A stretch of DNA of 64,000 nucleotides from Pseudomonadota bacterium (lineage in GTDB: Bacteria; Pseudomonadota; Alphaproteobacteria; Sphingomonadales; Sphingomonadaceae), in assembly GCA_023417515.1 (NCBI GenBank), contig JAEZFL010000058.1:5187-69186 (forward strand), read 5' to 3'. Positions 32,590-41,156 of this stretch are shown here, piece after piece. The notes below the pieces were generated by a model that was not told where the DNA came from, searched no databases, and saw only the letters and a list, made by a program, of their open reading frames with translations. Made by a program: the position numbers and the translations under genes. Position 1 is the first letter of the stretch, and each line of letters begins with the position of its first letter.

Positions 32590-32988
32590 TCAGCTGATCA
32601 CCGCCGGAGCGACCAGCGGGAAGCGCGGTATGTCGACCGCGAAGCTCGACCCGTCCGACGCCACCATGTTGTAGCGCCCTTCCATCGACCCGGTCGGGGT
32701 CGCGAGTGGGCAGCCCGAGACATAGTCGAACGCCTGGCCGGGCTCGATCACCGGCTTCTCGCCGACCACCCCTTCGCCGCGCACGTCGTGGCGGGCGCCG
32801 CGGCCGTCGCGGATCTCCCATTCGCGGCTGACCAGCTTGACCCGCGCCTCGCCCTCATTCTCGATGCGGATATGATAGGCCCAGAACCAGCGGCCCCTGG
32901 CCGGATCCGACTGCTCGGGAAGGAAGCTCACCGACACCCGGACGACGATGTCGCCGGTCTTGGCGCTATGGGGGAAAAGCTCTTTCAC
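32590..32988 (-). CDS. apaG: ApaG (DUF525) protein
   Basis: About 132 residues from GTG 32988. The core VRVSVSFLPEQSD, FWAYHIRIENEGEARVKL, GEGVVGEKPVIEPG and SGCPLATPTGSMEG are the ApaG signature, a fibronectin-like fold linked to cobalt/magnesium and to Ap4A. GTG is chosen because GAAGG lies about 8 nt upstream and the protein then begins KELFPHSA, as in related proteins; an ATG at 33048 would overlap recO by 29 nt. Downstream of recO. Confidence 0.88.
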   Translation of the reverse strand: MKELFPHSAKTGDIVVRVSVSFLPEQSDPARGRWFWAYHIRIENEGEARVKLVSREWEIRDGRGARHDVRGEGVVGEKPVIEPGQAFDYVSGCPLATPTGSMEGRYNMVASDGSSFAVDIPRFPLVAPAVIS

Positions 32989-33019
32989 GCGCCCAACCTT
33001 CACCGGCGCGCCTGCGAGG

Positions 33020-33754
33020 TCAACCGCCGATCCGGCGCAGCCGGTCAAGCAGGCGGTGGCGCGCGGCCAGCACGTCGGCCTGGCGCTCGATGAGCACGTC
33101 GCGGGTGAGAAAGTGGCCTGTGATGGCGAGGCCGTCGAGCAGGTCCTGCCAGCCGGGCGCTTCGCGCTCGCCGATCAGGAAAGCCGGGAGCGGCAACAGG
33201 CGCTCGCGATAGCCCCCTGCCCCCTCCTCGCTGACCGCGCGGCCGCTCTTCGGGCTCACGTAGCGCAGATTGTCGGCAGCGCCGGTGACCGCGCATTCGC
33301 CGAGGTCGAGTCCGAAGCCGAGCTCGCCGAGCAGCAGGAGCTCGTAGCGAACCAGGGCCGCCGCCCATCCCCGCGCGCTCGGCGCCGCCTCCAGCGCGGC
33401 CAGGGTCCCCGAGAGACCGGCATAGAGAGCCGGGTAAGGCTGGCCTTCGGGAAGCGCGGTCGCGGTCAGCGCCGTGACCCATTCGATCGCGGCGGCGGCG
33501 AGCGGCTCCGCGGCAAGGTGGGCGCGGCTGTGCGACAGCTCGGCGCCGAGATGGGCGAGCTGCTCGTCGGTTCGCGCGCGGAACTCGGCGGCGATGTCGT
33601 TGCCGGGGACGAGGACCGGGCGCATGGCGCGCGAACGGCCGCCGCGGACATAGCCGGCCTGGACCCCGTCGGTGGGCGTCAGGGCGCGCACGATCGAACC
33701 ATGCTCGCCATGCGGGCGGACGGCGATGATGATGGCGTCGGTCTGGAGCCGCAT
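33020..33754 (-). CDS. recO: DNA repair protein RecO
   Basis: 244 residues. RecO helps RecF/RecR load RecA at gaps. The N-terminal OB fold begins MRLQTDAIIIAVRPHGEHGSIVRALT and the C-terminal half is helical with few cysteines; the zinc cysteines of some RecO are not obvious. Length is normal. It precedes apaG by 31 nt on the minus strand. Confidence 0.85.
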   Translation of the reverse strand: MRLQTDAIIIAVRPHGEHGSIVRALTPTDGVQAGYVRGGRSRAMRPVLVPGNDIAAEFRARTDEQLAHLGAELSHSRAHLAAEPLAAAAIEWVTALTATALPEGQPYPALYAGLSGTLAALEAAPSARGWAAALVRYELLLLGELGFGLDLGECAVTGAADNLRYVSPKSGRAVSEEGAGGYRERLLPLPAFLIGEREAPGWQDLLDGLAITGHFLTRDVLIERQADVLAARHRLLDRLRRIGG

Positions 33755-33769
33755 GGCGCGGCCGGTTTA

Positions 33770-34681
33770 TCAGCGCCGAACGGCGCGGGCCACTCCGCCA
33801 AGGCCGAGGCGAGAGGCGGTACGCTTGGCGAGCGCCACCGAGGAGTCGAACGCGTCGAGGGTTCGGAGCGCCGCGCGGTTGCCGAGCGTGTCGCGGACGA
33901 GAAGCAGGTCGTGGCTTGGCAGCGACGCGGTGGCGAACTGGCGCTTGTGCTGGCCGTCGCCCTCCGTGAAATCGAAATAGGCGAAGGCGCGCTCTTCGAG
34001 GAGCATGCGCATCGCCTCGAGCTGGAGAACGCCGCCCGGCGAAAGATGGCCGAACTCGGCGCGATAGCCGAGATGGGCGTAGAGCAAGGTGCGGCCTTGA
34101 GCCGGGGCGTAGAGATAGGCGATCGGCCGTTCGTCGAGGAACAGCAGCCAACCGCGCATCTCGCCGCGTTCCGCCAGCGCCCGCATCGCCGGGAGCGCGT
34201 CGGCGGGAAGGCCCGCGTCGAGCAGCTTCTCCTGATAGGTGTCGGCCGAGACGGCGCGGGCATGAGCGAAGAATTCGGCGACATCGCCAGGCCGGCCGTA
34301 CTGCCGCACGTCGAGCGCGCCGCCGGACGCCTCGGCGAGCTTGCGGCGCTTGCGCCTCAGCGTCGAGCGGGCGTTGGCGGACAGGTTCGCGAACCAGTCG
34401 TCGAAGCTCTGGTCGAGGCGCGCATGATGACGCGGATAGGATTGGCGGACGAAGGCGCGCAGGCCCGGCGCAGCGAGCTCGGCGCGCATGGCGTCGGGCA
34501 GCGCCCGGATGAAATAGCCGTCGGCCGTGGCTGGCAGGCCGGGAAGGATCAGCGGGTCCCCGGCAAGCGCCTGTTCGAGCGGCACCGACAGGCGCACCAG
34601 CCGCCGGCTCACGGTCGCGAGCGTGCGCGCTCCGACCTGGAACGGAAGCGCGACCGTCGCCGCGACCGCATCAGCCGACAT
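33770..34681 (-). CDS. FemAB/GNAT-type acyltransferase (BioF2-like)
   Basis: 303 residues. Motif LSANARSTLRRKRRKLAE, then a GWLLFLDERPIAYLYA core and FDFTEGDGQHKRQF are typical of the GNAT proteins that sit with polysaccharide deacetylases in exopolysaccharide or PEP-CTERM loci. It likely transfers an amino acid or acyl group to an envelope sugar. It overlaps the deacetylase gene by 11 nt, so both are coupled. Confidence 0.78.
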   Translation of the reverse strand: MSADAVAATVALPFQVGARTLATVSRRLVRLSVPLEQALAGDPLILPGLPATADGYFIRALPDAMRAELAAPGLRAFVRQSYPRHHARLDQSFDDWFANLSANARSTLRRKRRKLAEASGGALDVRQYGRPGDVAEFFAHARAVSADTYQEKLLDAGLPADALPAMRALAERGEMRGWLLFLDERPIAYLYAPAQGRTLLYAHLGYRAEFGHLSPGGVLQLEAMRMLLEERAFAYFDFTEGDGQHKRQFATASLPSHDLLLVRDTLGNRAALRTLDAFDSSVALAKRTASRLGLGGVARAVRR

Positions 34682-35615
34682 GGCGCATCCGCTCATAGCG
34701 CGCATTGCCCCACGCCTGCTCGGCCATTCGGCCGAACGTGAGCAGTCGCGGACTCCTGAACGGCCGGGCGTCGCCGCCGAGCGGAAGGTCGCCCAGATCG
34801 GCGAAATGCGCGGTCGGCATCGTCCCGCGACGGTCCGCGAGATGGCGGCACAGGCGGCGCAAGCGGCTCACCGCGAGGCCGTTGCGGCCGAGACCGTCCC
34901 GGCGGGCAAGCTCGAAACTGTGCGTGACGATGCTCACCAGCGGGTGCCCATCGCGGAGCCCGTGGTCGAGCGCCGCGCGCATCTCAGCGAAGGAAATTGC
35001 GCAGAGCTGCAAGTGCCTCAGCCGCCCGGGCTGATGCTCGATCTGCCCGACAGGAACCTCGACCACATCCTCGATCCTCGCCGGCGCGAGCTGGGCCGGG
35101 GCGAGCGGCACGGCGCTCGGCCGGGGGTGCTCGCAGCCATTGTGGCTGGCGTCGTAGGTGAGTCCGAGCGCGGCCAGCGCGCGCAGCGTGTCCCGGTTCG
35201 CGGCATAGCTGCCCGCCCGGAAGGCGATCGGCTCCGGCGCGCCCGCCGCGACGAGCAGGTCGCGCGCCCGGGCGATCAACGCCTGCTGCTCGCCCGAATC
35301 ATATTCATTGAGCTCGCGAAAGGCCTCGTCGGGCCGCGCCCAGAACGGGTGGAGGTGAAGCTGCACCTCCTGCCCCGCGGCGAGGATCGGCTCGATCATC
35401 CTCTTCACCGGCTCGAGCCCGTGAACGAGCGCCGGCATCGGATCGACGAAGAAGCAGGCCTTCAAGCCGTGCTCGGCGAGCAGGCGCAGCTGGTATGGCA
35501 CCCCGACCCCCGCAGCCTCATAGGAGCGCGCAAAATTGTCCCGCCACGACAGGCCGGCCTGGTGGTGGCGCCACACCAATTCGGTGTCGACGGTGATGAG
35601 CACGCGCGTCGCCAT
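34671..35615 (-). CDS. Polysaccharide deacetylase-family protein
   Basis: 314 residues. NodB-like features: the N-terminal ITVDTELVW with Asp10, the HLHPFW metal site (about 85-90), FRAGSYAAN, and EHPRPS. The family removes acetyl groups from sugars. The start ATG 35615 gives MATRVLITVDTE with no secretion signal, so it is probably cytoplasmic or in an EPS assembly complex. Overlaps the FemAB gene by 11 nt. Confidence 0.8.
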   Translation of the reverse strand: MATRVLITVDTELVWRHHQAGLSWRDNFARSYEAAGVGVPYQLRLLAEHGLKACFFVDPMPALVHGLEPVKRMIEPILAAGQEVQLHLHPFWARPDEAFRELNEYDSGEQQALIARARDLLVAAGAPEPIAFRAGSYAANRDTLRALAALGLTYDASHNGCEHPRPSAVPLAPAQLAPARIEDVVEVPVGQIEHQPGRLRHLQLCAISFAEMRAALDHGLRDGHPLVSIVTHSFELARRDGLGRNGLAVSRLRRLCRHLADRRGTMPTAHFADLGDLPLGGDARPFRSPRLLTFGRMAEQAWGNARYERMRHVG

Positions 35616-35703
35616 GAAGCCGCCTTAGCGGAGGCCGACGAAACAAAGCGTAAAGCCCCGTCCGTCACGCCATCTTTACCGCTGCGGGCGCAAAGGGCGG
35701 CCG

Positions 35704-36756
35704 ATGCTGATGCGCAGGACCCAGGGCGGAGCCGACCTCATTATCGCGCGGGCGACCCGCGCGGCGTTCGACGCCGTCACGGCGGCGGCCGACCCGAGCC
35801 ACGCCTTCCTTCGCCATGCCTGGTTCGAGGCGGAGGCAGGCAAGCGGCTTCTCGCTCTGGCCATTTGCCGAGCCTCGGGCGCTCCGGTCGCCGCTTTAGC
35901 TGCTCGGTGGGCCGGGCTGGGGATGCTTCGGATATCGACCGTGCCAGGCAGCTATTGGCCATTGCGCGCCTTCCCCATTGCCGCCGACGCGACCGATTCC
36001 GAGCTTGTCGAGTTGCTTGGGCGGACGGAGGTGCGCTCCTTCCTGGGACTTGCGTGGCGGATGGGGCCGGTTCCCGCGAACGACTCCACTGCCCTGCGCC
36101 TGTGCGAGCTTGCGCCCGCGGCAGGCTGGAGCGTGCTGACCCGGCACCTCGGCACCTCGTTCGAACTGGATTTCGCGCGGCTGCGCTCCGAAGGCCCCTG
36201 GCCCCGAACCTCCTCGCAAGCGAGCAACCGGCGGCGGGAGCGCAAGCTCGCAGGCCATGGCGAGCTCAAATTCCGCTTCCTCACGGGCCGCGACTGGACC
36301 TCGGCCGACCGCGACTCGATCGCCCGGATCGAGGCGGAATCCTGGTTGTCCGGCATCGGCGCCGCGGCCGACACCAAGTTTCACGACGCCGGGCGCCGCC
36401 GCATGTGGGAGAGCGCCGCGCAGGACCCGGCCATCGCCGACATGATCGCCTGCAGTATGCTTCTGGTCGGCGGCGAGCCGGCGGCCTTCGCCTTCGGAAT
36501 CGAGGCGGGCGGGGTCCGCCACGACATTGCCAACGGCTATAGCCAGCGCTTCGCCGCATTCGGTCCGGGCAAGCTCCTCCTCTATCGCGACTTCGAGCGC
36601 GCCGCCGACCGCGGAATCACCCGCGTCGACTGGGGCTCCGGCGACGCCGGCTACAAGAGCGAGATGGGCGCCACGCCCGGCCCCGAGATCGTCGATCTGC
36701 TGTTCGTCCGAGCCGGCTTGCCGGCAGCGGCGTTGCGCCGGTGGTGGAGCCGCTAA
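35704..36756 (+). CDS. FemAB/GNAT-type acyltransferase (BioF2-like)
   Basis: 350 residues. It has the same layout as the minus-strand FemAB gene nearby: central SSQASNRRRERKLAGHGE and, late, FAFGIEAGGVRHDIANGY and DWGSGDAGYKSEMGA. It is likely another envelope or cell-wall acyltransferase. It lies divergent from the deacetylase, which joins the three genes in function by place. Confidence 0.75.
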   Translation: MLMRRTQGGADLIIARATRAAFDAVTAAADPSHAFLRHAWFEAEAGKRLLALAICRASGAPVAALAARWAGLGMLRISTVPGSYWPLRAFPIAADATDSELVELLGRTEVRSFLGLAWRMGPVPANDSTALRLCELAPAAGWSVLTRHLGTSFELDFARLRSEGPWPRTSSQASNRRRERKLAGHGELKFRFLTGRDWTSADRDSIARIEAESWLSGIGAAADTKFHDAGRRRMWESAAQDPAIADMIACSMLLVGGEPAAFAFGIEAGGVRHDIANGYSQRFAAFGPGKLLLYRDFERAADRGITRVDWGSGDAGYKSEMGATPGPEIVDLLFVRAGLPAAALRRWWSR

Positions 36757-36761
36757 ATCCG

Positions 36762-37640
36762 CTAGCGGATGCGTTCCAATGCGATCGCGGCGACCTCGGC
36801 GAGTGCGGCTTCGGCCTGCGCGGCGGGGACGGTCGGCCGGTCCAGAAAGGCCGCCAGGACCCACTCGGTGTTCCCCGGGCCGCGGAACCAGGCGATGTCG
36901 TTGAAGGCAGTCCCGCAGGTGCCCGTCTTGTCGCCGGCGGGCCATTCTGGTGGCAGGGCTCCGCGGACGCGGCGCTGGCCGGTCGTGGTCGCGCTGGTCC
37001 AGGCGCGCAATTGCTCGCGGCTCGCCGGCTGAAGCGCCTCGCCGAAGATCAGGCGGCGCATCGTCTCGCCATAAGCGGTGGGCGTCGTGGTGTCGCGCGG
37101 GTCGCCGGGACGGTTTTCGTTGAGCTCGAGCTCATAGCGGTCGAGCCGAGTCTCGGAATCGCCGATGCCGCGAAGCCACGCCGTGAAGGCCGCCGGCCCA
37201 CCGACACGGCGAAGCAACAGGTTGGCGGTGGCATTATCGCTCTGGATCTGGCTGGCCGCGGCCGCCTCCGCGATCGTGATCCGGCCGCCCGCGACGAGGC
37301 GTTCAGCGACCGGCGCATGGCCGCGAACCATGTCGGCCTGGGTGAGCGGGAGGACATCGTCCATCCGCCAGCGGCCCTCGTCCGCGCCGGCGAGCATCAT
37401 TGCGGCAAGCTGGAACTTGAAGGTCGAGCACATGGCGAACCGCTCACCGGTGCGGCGGCCAAGGACGATCCGCCCGCCCGAGTCGAGCAGCGCCACCCCG
37501 AGCCGGCCGCCGGTGCGGCGCTCGATATCGGTGAAGCGCGGCTCGGCTTGCGCGGGCTCCGTCTGGGCGGCGGGAGTCGGCGATGCGCAGGCCGCGAGGA
37601 GAGCCAGCCCGGCAGCGAACAAGCCACGCAACATCGTCAT
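36762..37640 (-). CDS. Class A beta-lactamase with Cys69/Cys238 pair
   Basis: 292 residues. A lipoprotein-like signal ends at LLAAC (Cys18). In Ambler terms: Ser70 and Lys73 in C71-S-T-F-K75, SDN130-132 at 134-136, the omega-loop Glu166/Asn170 at 170/174, and KTGT234-237 at 238-241. Cys at both 69 and 238 (residues 71 and 242) is the mark of class A carbapenemases such as KPC, NMC-A and SFC, held by a disulfide. The start overlaps the ferredoxin stop by 4 nt. Hydrolysis spectrum is inferred only. Confidence 0.9.
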   Translation of the reverse strand: MTMLRGLFAAGLALLAACASPTPAAQTEPAQAEPRFTDIERRTGGRLGVALLDSGGRIVLGRRTGERFAMCSTFKFQLAAMMLAGADEGRWRMDDVLPLTQADMVRGHAPVAERLVAGGRITIAEAAAASQIQSDNATANLLLRRVGGPAAFTAWLRGIGDSETRLDRYELELNENRPGDPRDTTTPTAYGETMRRLIFGEALQPASREQLRAWTSATTTGQRRVRGALPPEWPAGDKTGTCGTAFNDIAWFRGPGNTEWVLAAFLDRPTVPAAQAEAALAEVAAIALERIR

Positions 37641-37972
37641 TTCCCCTGCATGTCGTGCGCGCCCCTGGGCATGCGCACGGTGAGCCCGTCGAGATCCTCG
37701 GTCAGCACGATCTGGCAGGCGAGCCGCGAGGTGCGGGTGACATGGGCGGCAAGGTCGAGCAGATCGTCCTCCTCTTCGCTGGCCGGCGGAAGCCGGTCGA
37801 AATCCTCCGCCGCGACGATGACATGGCAGGTCGAGCAGGCCATCTGGCCCTCACACGTGCCCTCGAGCGGCTCGCCGACCGCCTGGGCGACGTCGAGCAG
37901 GCGCTCTCCGACTGGGGCTTCGACCTCCCGCTCCTCGCGGCCGTCGGCGGAGATGAAGGTCACCCGGATCAT
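37637..37972 (-). CDS. 2Fe-2S ferredoxin, adrenodoxin type
   Basis: 111 residues. Cluster cysteines C40, C46, C49 and C86, spaced CX5CX2CX36C, are typical of the adrenodoxin/Isc ferredoxin group. The protein supplies electrons to Fe-S assembly or hydroxylases. Overlaps the upstream cysteine desulfurase and downstream beta-lactamase genes by 4 nt each (ATGA), so all are translationally coupled. Confidence 0.93.
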   Translation of the reverse strand: MIRVTFISADGREEREVEAPVGERLLDVAQAVGEPLEGTCEGQMACSTCHVIVAAEDFDRLPPASEEEDDLLDLAAHVTRTSRLACQIVLTEDLDGLTVRMPRGAHDMQGK

Positions 37973-39195
37973 GCGGCGAGGCTCAGCTGGCGCTCGGCGG
38001 CCGAGTCGATGAGGTTCAGAGCGAGGATCAATTCATCTTCCGTGGTATAGCGGCCGAAGCCGATGCGAATGCTCGAGCGGGCCTCGGCGTCGCCGAGACC
38101 GAGGGCGCGCAGGACATGGCTGGTGCGGCCCGAGCCGCTCGCGCAGGCCGAGCCGGCCGAGAATGCGACCTCGCGCACGTCGGCCATCAGGCGGGCGGCA
38201 TCGACCCCCGGACGGCGCAGGTTGAGGTTGCCGGCATAGCGCTCGGCCGGTGAGCCGTTGAGGATCCAGCCCTGCATTCGGGTCCGGGCAATTTCGGCGA
38301 GGCGCGCGACATGGGCGTGGTCCTCCTCCGCCCGCTCGACGAGGAGTTTCGCGGCGGCGCCGAAACCGGCGCAGAGCGCGGGCGACAGGGTGCCCGAGCG
38401 AATGCCGCCCTCCTGCCCGCCGCCGTGGAGCAAAGGATCGAGCGTCACCCCGTCGCGCACCCACACGGCGCCCACGCCCTTGGGCCCATGCACCTTGTGC
38501 GCAGTCACGGCGACAAGGTCGCAGGCATCGAGCGGCAACGGGACGCGGCCAAGACCCTGAACGGCATCGCAGAGGAACAGGGCGCCCTTGGCATGCGCAA
38601 GATCGGCGAGATCCGCGAGCGGCTGGACCACGCCGATCTCGTTATTGACGAGCATCGCGGCGACGAGGCCGGTGCGATCGTCGATTCGGCTCGCGGCAAG
38701 ATCGAGGTCGACAAGGCCGTCCGGACCGACCGGAAGGACGTCGACGTCGGCGCCCATCCGCCGGAGCCACTCAACCGTGTCGAGGACGGCGGCATGTTCG
38801 GTCGCGATAGTGACGATGCGTCTGCGAGATTCAGGGAGCTTCCACAAAACCCCCTTCAAAGCCCAGTTGATCGCCTCGGTTGCGCCGGAGGTGAAGTGGA
38901 GCCGTCCTGAGTCCCCTCCCGCTTTTGCGGGAGGGGTTAGGGGTGGGCTCTTGCCGCCGGAAGTGCCAGCCTCCGAACGGCCCACCCCCGGCCCCTCCCG
39001 CAAGGGCGGGAGGGGAGATGCGAGTGCTGCGCTAACCTGCTCGCGCGCCACCTCGACCGCGGCCGCCGCCTCGCGCCCGAGCCGGTGGGCGCTGTGCGGA
39101 TTGGCGAACTTGTCGTCGAGCCACGGCCGCATCGCCGCCGCCGCTTCGGGCGCGAGCGGAGTCGTCGCCTGATAATCGAGATAGATCGGAGTCAT
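37969..39195 (-). CDS. Cysteine desulfurase with in-frame palindromic insert
   Basis: 408 residues. NifS/IscS-type PLP enzyme: His134 in TEHAA, PLP Lys234 in TAHKVHGPKG, and catalytic Cys351 in SAGSACASG. Normal proteins are about 370 long; residues 60-96 (SPLPPLREGPG ... AKAGGDS) are extra and are encoded exactly by a family 2 palindromic repeat at 38913-39015. The insert lies before the FTSGATEAIN strand, likely a surface loop. It gives sulfur from cysteine for Fe-S or thio groups. Overlaps both neighbours by 4 nt. Confidence 0.93.
   Translation of the reverse strand: MTPIYLDYQATTPLAPEAAAAMRPWLDDKFANPHSAHRLGREAAAAVEVAREQVSAALASPLPPLREGPGVGRSEAGTSGGKSPPLTPPAKAGGDSGRLHFTSGATEAINWALKGVLWKLPESRRRIVTIATEHAAVLDTVEWLRRMGADVDVLPVGPDGLVDLDLAASRIDDRTGLVAAMLVNNEIGVVQPLADLADLAHAKGALFLCDAVQGLGRVPLPLDACDLVAVTAHKVHGPKGVGAVWVRDGVTLDPLLHGGGQEGGIRSGTLSPALCAGFGAAAKLLVERAEEDHAHVARLAEIARTRMQGWILNGSPAERYAGNLNLRRPGVDAARLMADVREVAFSAGSACASGSGRTSHVLRALGLGDAEARSSIRIGFGRYTTEDELILALNLIDSAAERQLSLAA
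38913..39015. repeat. Family 2 palindromic repeat, copy 1, inside a gene
   Basis: CCCCTCCCGC-TTTT-GCGGGAGGGG at the left, then TTAGGGGTGGG, a 30-nt middle, CCCACCCCCGG and CCCCTCCCGC-AAGG-GCGGGAGGGG at the right. The same plan occurs at 41036-41141 and 54872-55016, both intergenic. Here it is read through in frame as about 35 extra residues of the cysteine desulfurase. Confidence 0.85.
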
Positions 39196-40277
39196 GCGGC
39201 GCGCTTTCGGGCGTCGCGCGCGATTTCGCACCAGGCGTCGCGGAACGCCTCCAATTCTGCGGCGGTGGTCGACCAGCCGATGCTCAGGCGGATGGTCCGC
39301 TCGGCAACATCGTCGGAGATCCCGAATGCCGACAGGACCCGGCTCGGCTTCAAGCTTCCGGACGAGCAGGCGCTGCCCGCGGAGACCGAGATGCCGCGAA
39401 GGTCGAACTGGACCAGCTGCGCGCGCGCCGACAGTCTCGGCATTGCGAGGGCGACGATGTGGCGAGACATGCGGCCGGCGACGCCCACTTGTTCCGCGCC
39501 TTCATCGAGAAGAGAGCCGACCAGCACGTCCATCCCCTCCATCAACTCATCTTCCTCGTCGGGCTCCATCTTCATCTCAGCTGCGGCCGCGAAGCCCATG
39601 ATCGCAGGAAGATTTTCCGTGCCGCCGCGATAGCCCTGCTCCTGGCCCCCGCTGGCTCCCAGCATCGCCAGGTCGCGGACCAGCAATGCCCCTGCCCCCG
39701 GCGGGCCGCCGAGCTTGTGGGCGGAAACGACGAGCATGTCGGCAGCGGGTAGCGGTTGCTTGCCGGCCGACTGGGCGCAGTCGGCGATCAGCAGCCCGTT
39801 CCACCCGCGCACCACCCGCGCAATGTCGCCGAGCGGCTGGCCCTTGCCGGTTTCGGGATTGATGTCCTGGATGGCCACGACGGGGGCGATCGCATCCTCG
39901 AATCGATCCATCGCCGTGTCGAAATCGACCTGGAAGCCGGCCCCCATCGGCAATACCGACGCATTCGGCGCCGCTCGGAACACCGCGTCATGCTCAACCG
40001 CCGAAACGAACCGGGGACCTCCCTTGGCGCGCTTGAGCGCGATATCGATCGCCTCGGTGGCGCCGCTCGTGAAGATCAGGTGATGGTCCCACCCGAGCGC
40101 CCGCTTGATCCGCTCGCGCGCATCTTCCAGCGCCGCCCGCGCGGCGCGGCCCTCGGCGTGCGGCGAACTCGGGTTCGCCCAGCGCTCCATCGCCTCGATC
40201 ATCGCCGCCTTCGCCGCCGGAAGGATCGGCGTCGTCGCGGCGTGATCGAGATAGATACGGGGCTGGGACACGTTCAA
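39192..40277 (-). CDS. Cysteine desulfurase / aminotransferase class V
   Basis: 361 residues. PLP enzyme: His96 in AVEHDAVF, PLP Lys188 in SAHKLGGPPG, catalytic Cys304 in SAGSACSSG. Probably a second cysteine desulfurase for Fe-S work. No ATG is available: TTG 40277 and GTG 40271 are both possible. A TTCCGCGGAA palindrome at 40295-40304 lies just upstream. First gene of the coupled operon; it overlaps the other desulfurase by 4 nt. Confidence 0.9.
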   Translation of the reverse strand: MNVSQPRIYLDHAATTPILPAAKAAMIEAMERWANPSSPHAEGRAARAALEDARERIKRALGWDHHLIFTSGATEAIDIALKRAKGGPRFVSAVEHDAVFRAAPNASVLPMGAGFQVDFDTAMDRFEDAIAPVVAIQDINPETGKGQPLGDIARVVRGWNGLLIADCAQSAGKQPLPAADMLVVSAHKLGGPPGAGALLVRDLAMLGASGGQEQGYRGGTENLPAIMGFAAAAEMKMEPDEEDELMEGMDVLVGSLLDEGAEQVGVAGRMSRHIVALAMPRLSARAQLVQFDLRGISVSAGSACSSGSLKPSRVLSAFGISDDVAERTIRLSIGWSTTAAELEAFRDAWCEIARDARKRAA

Positions 40278-40369
40278 AGCTCAGATTTGTGGAATTCCGC
40301 GGAAATCCCATATAGGAGGCGCGCTCATTCCGGCCCAGCCGGTCTCACCTTATTCCAGACGCAGGTGCA

Positions 40370-41026
40370 ATGCCCGAAGTCATTTTCCCCGGTCCCGAAG
40401 GCCGCCTCGAAGGTCGTTTCCAGCCCGGTCCGCGCCCACGCGCGCCGGTCGCGATCATCCTCCATCCGCACCCGCAGGGCGGCGGCACGATGAATCACCC
40501 GATCACGCTCGCCCTTTACAAGGATTTCGTGAAACGCGGTTTCGCCACCCTTCGCTTCAACTTCCGCGGGGTCGGCCGGAGCCAGGGCATCTTCGACAAC
40601 GGCATCGGCGAGCTGTCGGACGCCGCCAGCGCGCTCGACTGGATCCAGCAGGTCCATCCCGAGGCCGAGCAGACCTGGGTCGCCGGATTCTCGTTCGGCG
40701 CCTGGATCGGAATGCAGCTCCTGATGCGCCGCCCCGAGGCGCGCGGTTTCATCTCGATCGCGCCGCCCGCCAACATGTATGATTTCAGCTTCCTGGCGCC
40801 GTGCCCGGCGAGCGGGATCATCATCCAGGGCGAGGCCGACGAGGTGGTCACCCCGCCCGCGGTGGTGAAGCTGGTCGAAAAGCTGCGCACGCAGCGCGGG
40901 ATCACCGTCGAATACAAGACGATCCCGGGGGCGAACCACTTCTTCGTCAACGAGATGCCGGAGCTGATGAAGGCGGTCGACGACTATCTCGACTTCCGCC
41001 TCGACCCGAGCTGCCCGATCCGGTGA
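40370..41026 (+). CDS. Alpha/beta hydrolase
   Basis: 218 residues. The nucleophile elbow is GFSFGAW, with Asp in GEADEVVTP and His in GANHFFV. The N-terminal HPHPQGGGTMNHP and FNFRGVGRSQG are typical of the small dienelactone-hydrolase/YqiA-like group near Fe-S and desulfurase genes in alphaproteobacteria. Substrate unknown. It diverges from the desulfurase operon. Confidence 0.85.
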   Translation: MPEVIFPGPEGRLEGRFQPGPRPRAPVAIILHPHPQGGGTMNHPITLALYKDFVKRGFATLRFNFRGVGRSQGIFDNGIGELSDAASALDWIQQVHPEAEQTWVAGFSFGAWIGMQLLMRRPEARGFISIAPPANMYDFSFLAPCPASGIIIQGEADEVVTPPAVVKLVEKLRTQRGITVEYKTIPGANHFFVNEMPELMKAVDDYLDFRLDPSCPIR

Positions 41027-41035
41027 GCTATCGTC

Positions 41036-41141
41036 TCCCCTCCCCTTCAGGGGAGGGGGTTAGAGGGTGGGGGCGAGCCGCAGGCTCGCGCGCGGCGCAA
41101 GGCGCCGCCACCACCCCAACCCCTCCTCTGAAGAGGAGGGG
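41036..41141. repeat. Family 2 palindromic repeat, copy 2
   Basis: CCCCTCCCCTTCAGGGGAGGGGG, a short spacer TTAGAGGGTGGGG, a GCGAGCC/GGCTCGC stem and a GGCGC/GCGCC stem, then CCACCCCAACCCCTCCTC and a TGAAGAGGAGGGG arm. It lies between the convergent hydrolase and SCP2 genes and shares the outer arms of the in-gene copy. Confidence 0.75.
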
Positions 41142-41156
41142 CTGAACAGCGCTCTT

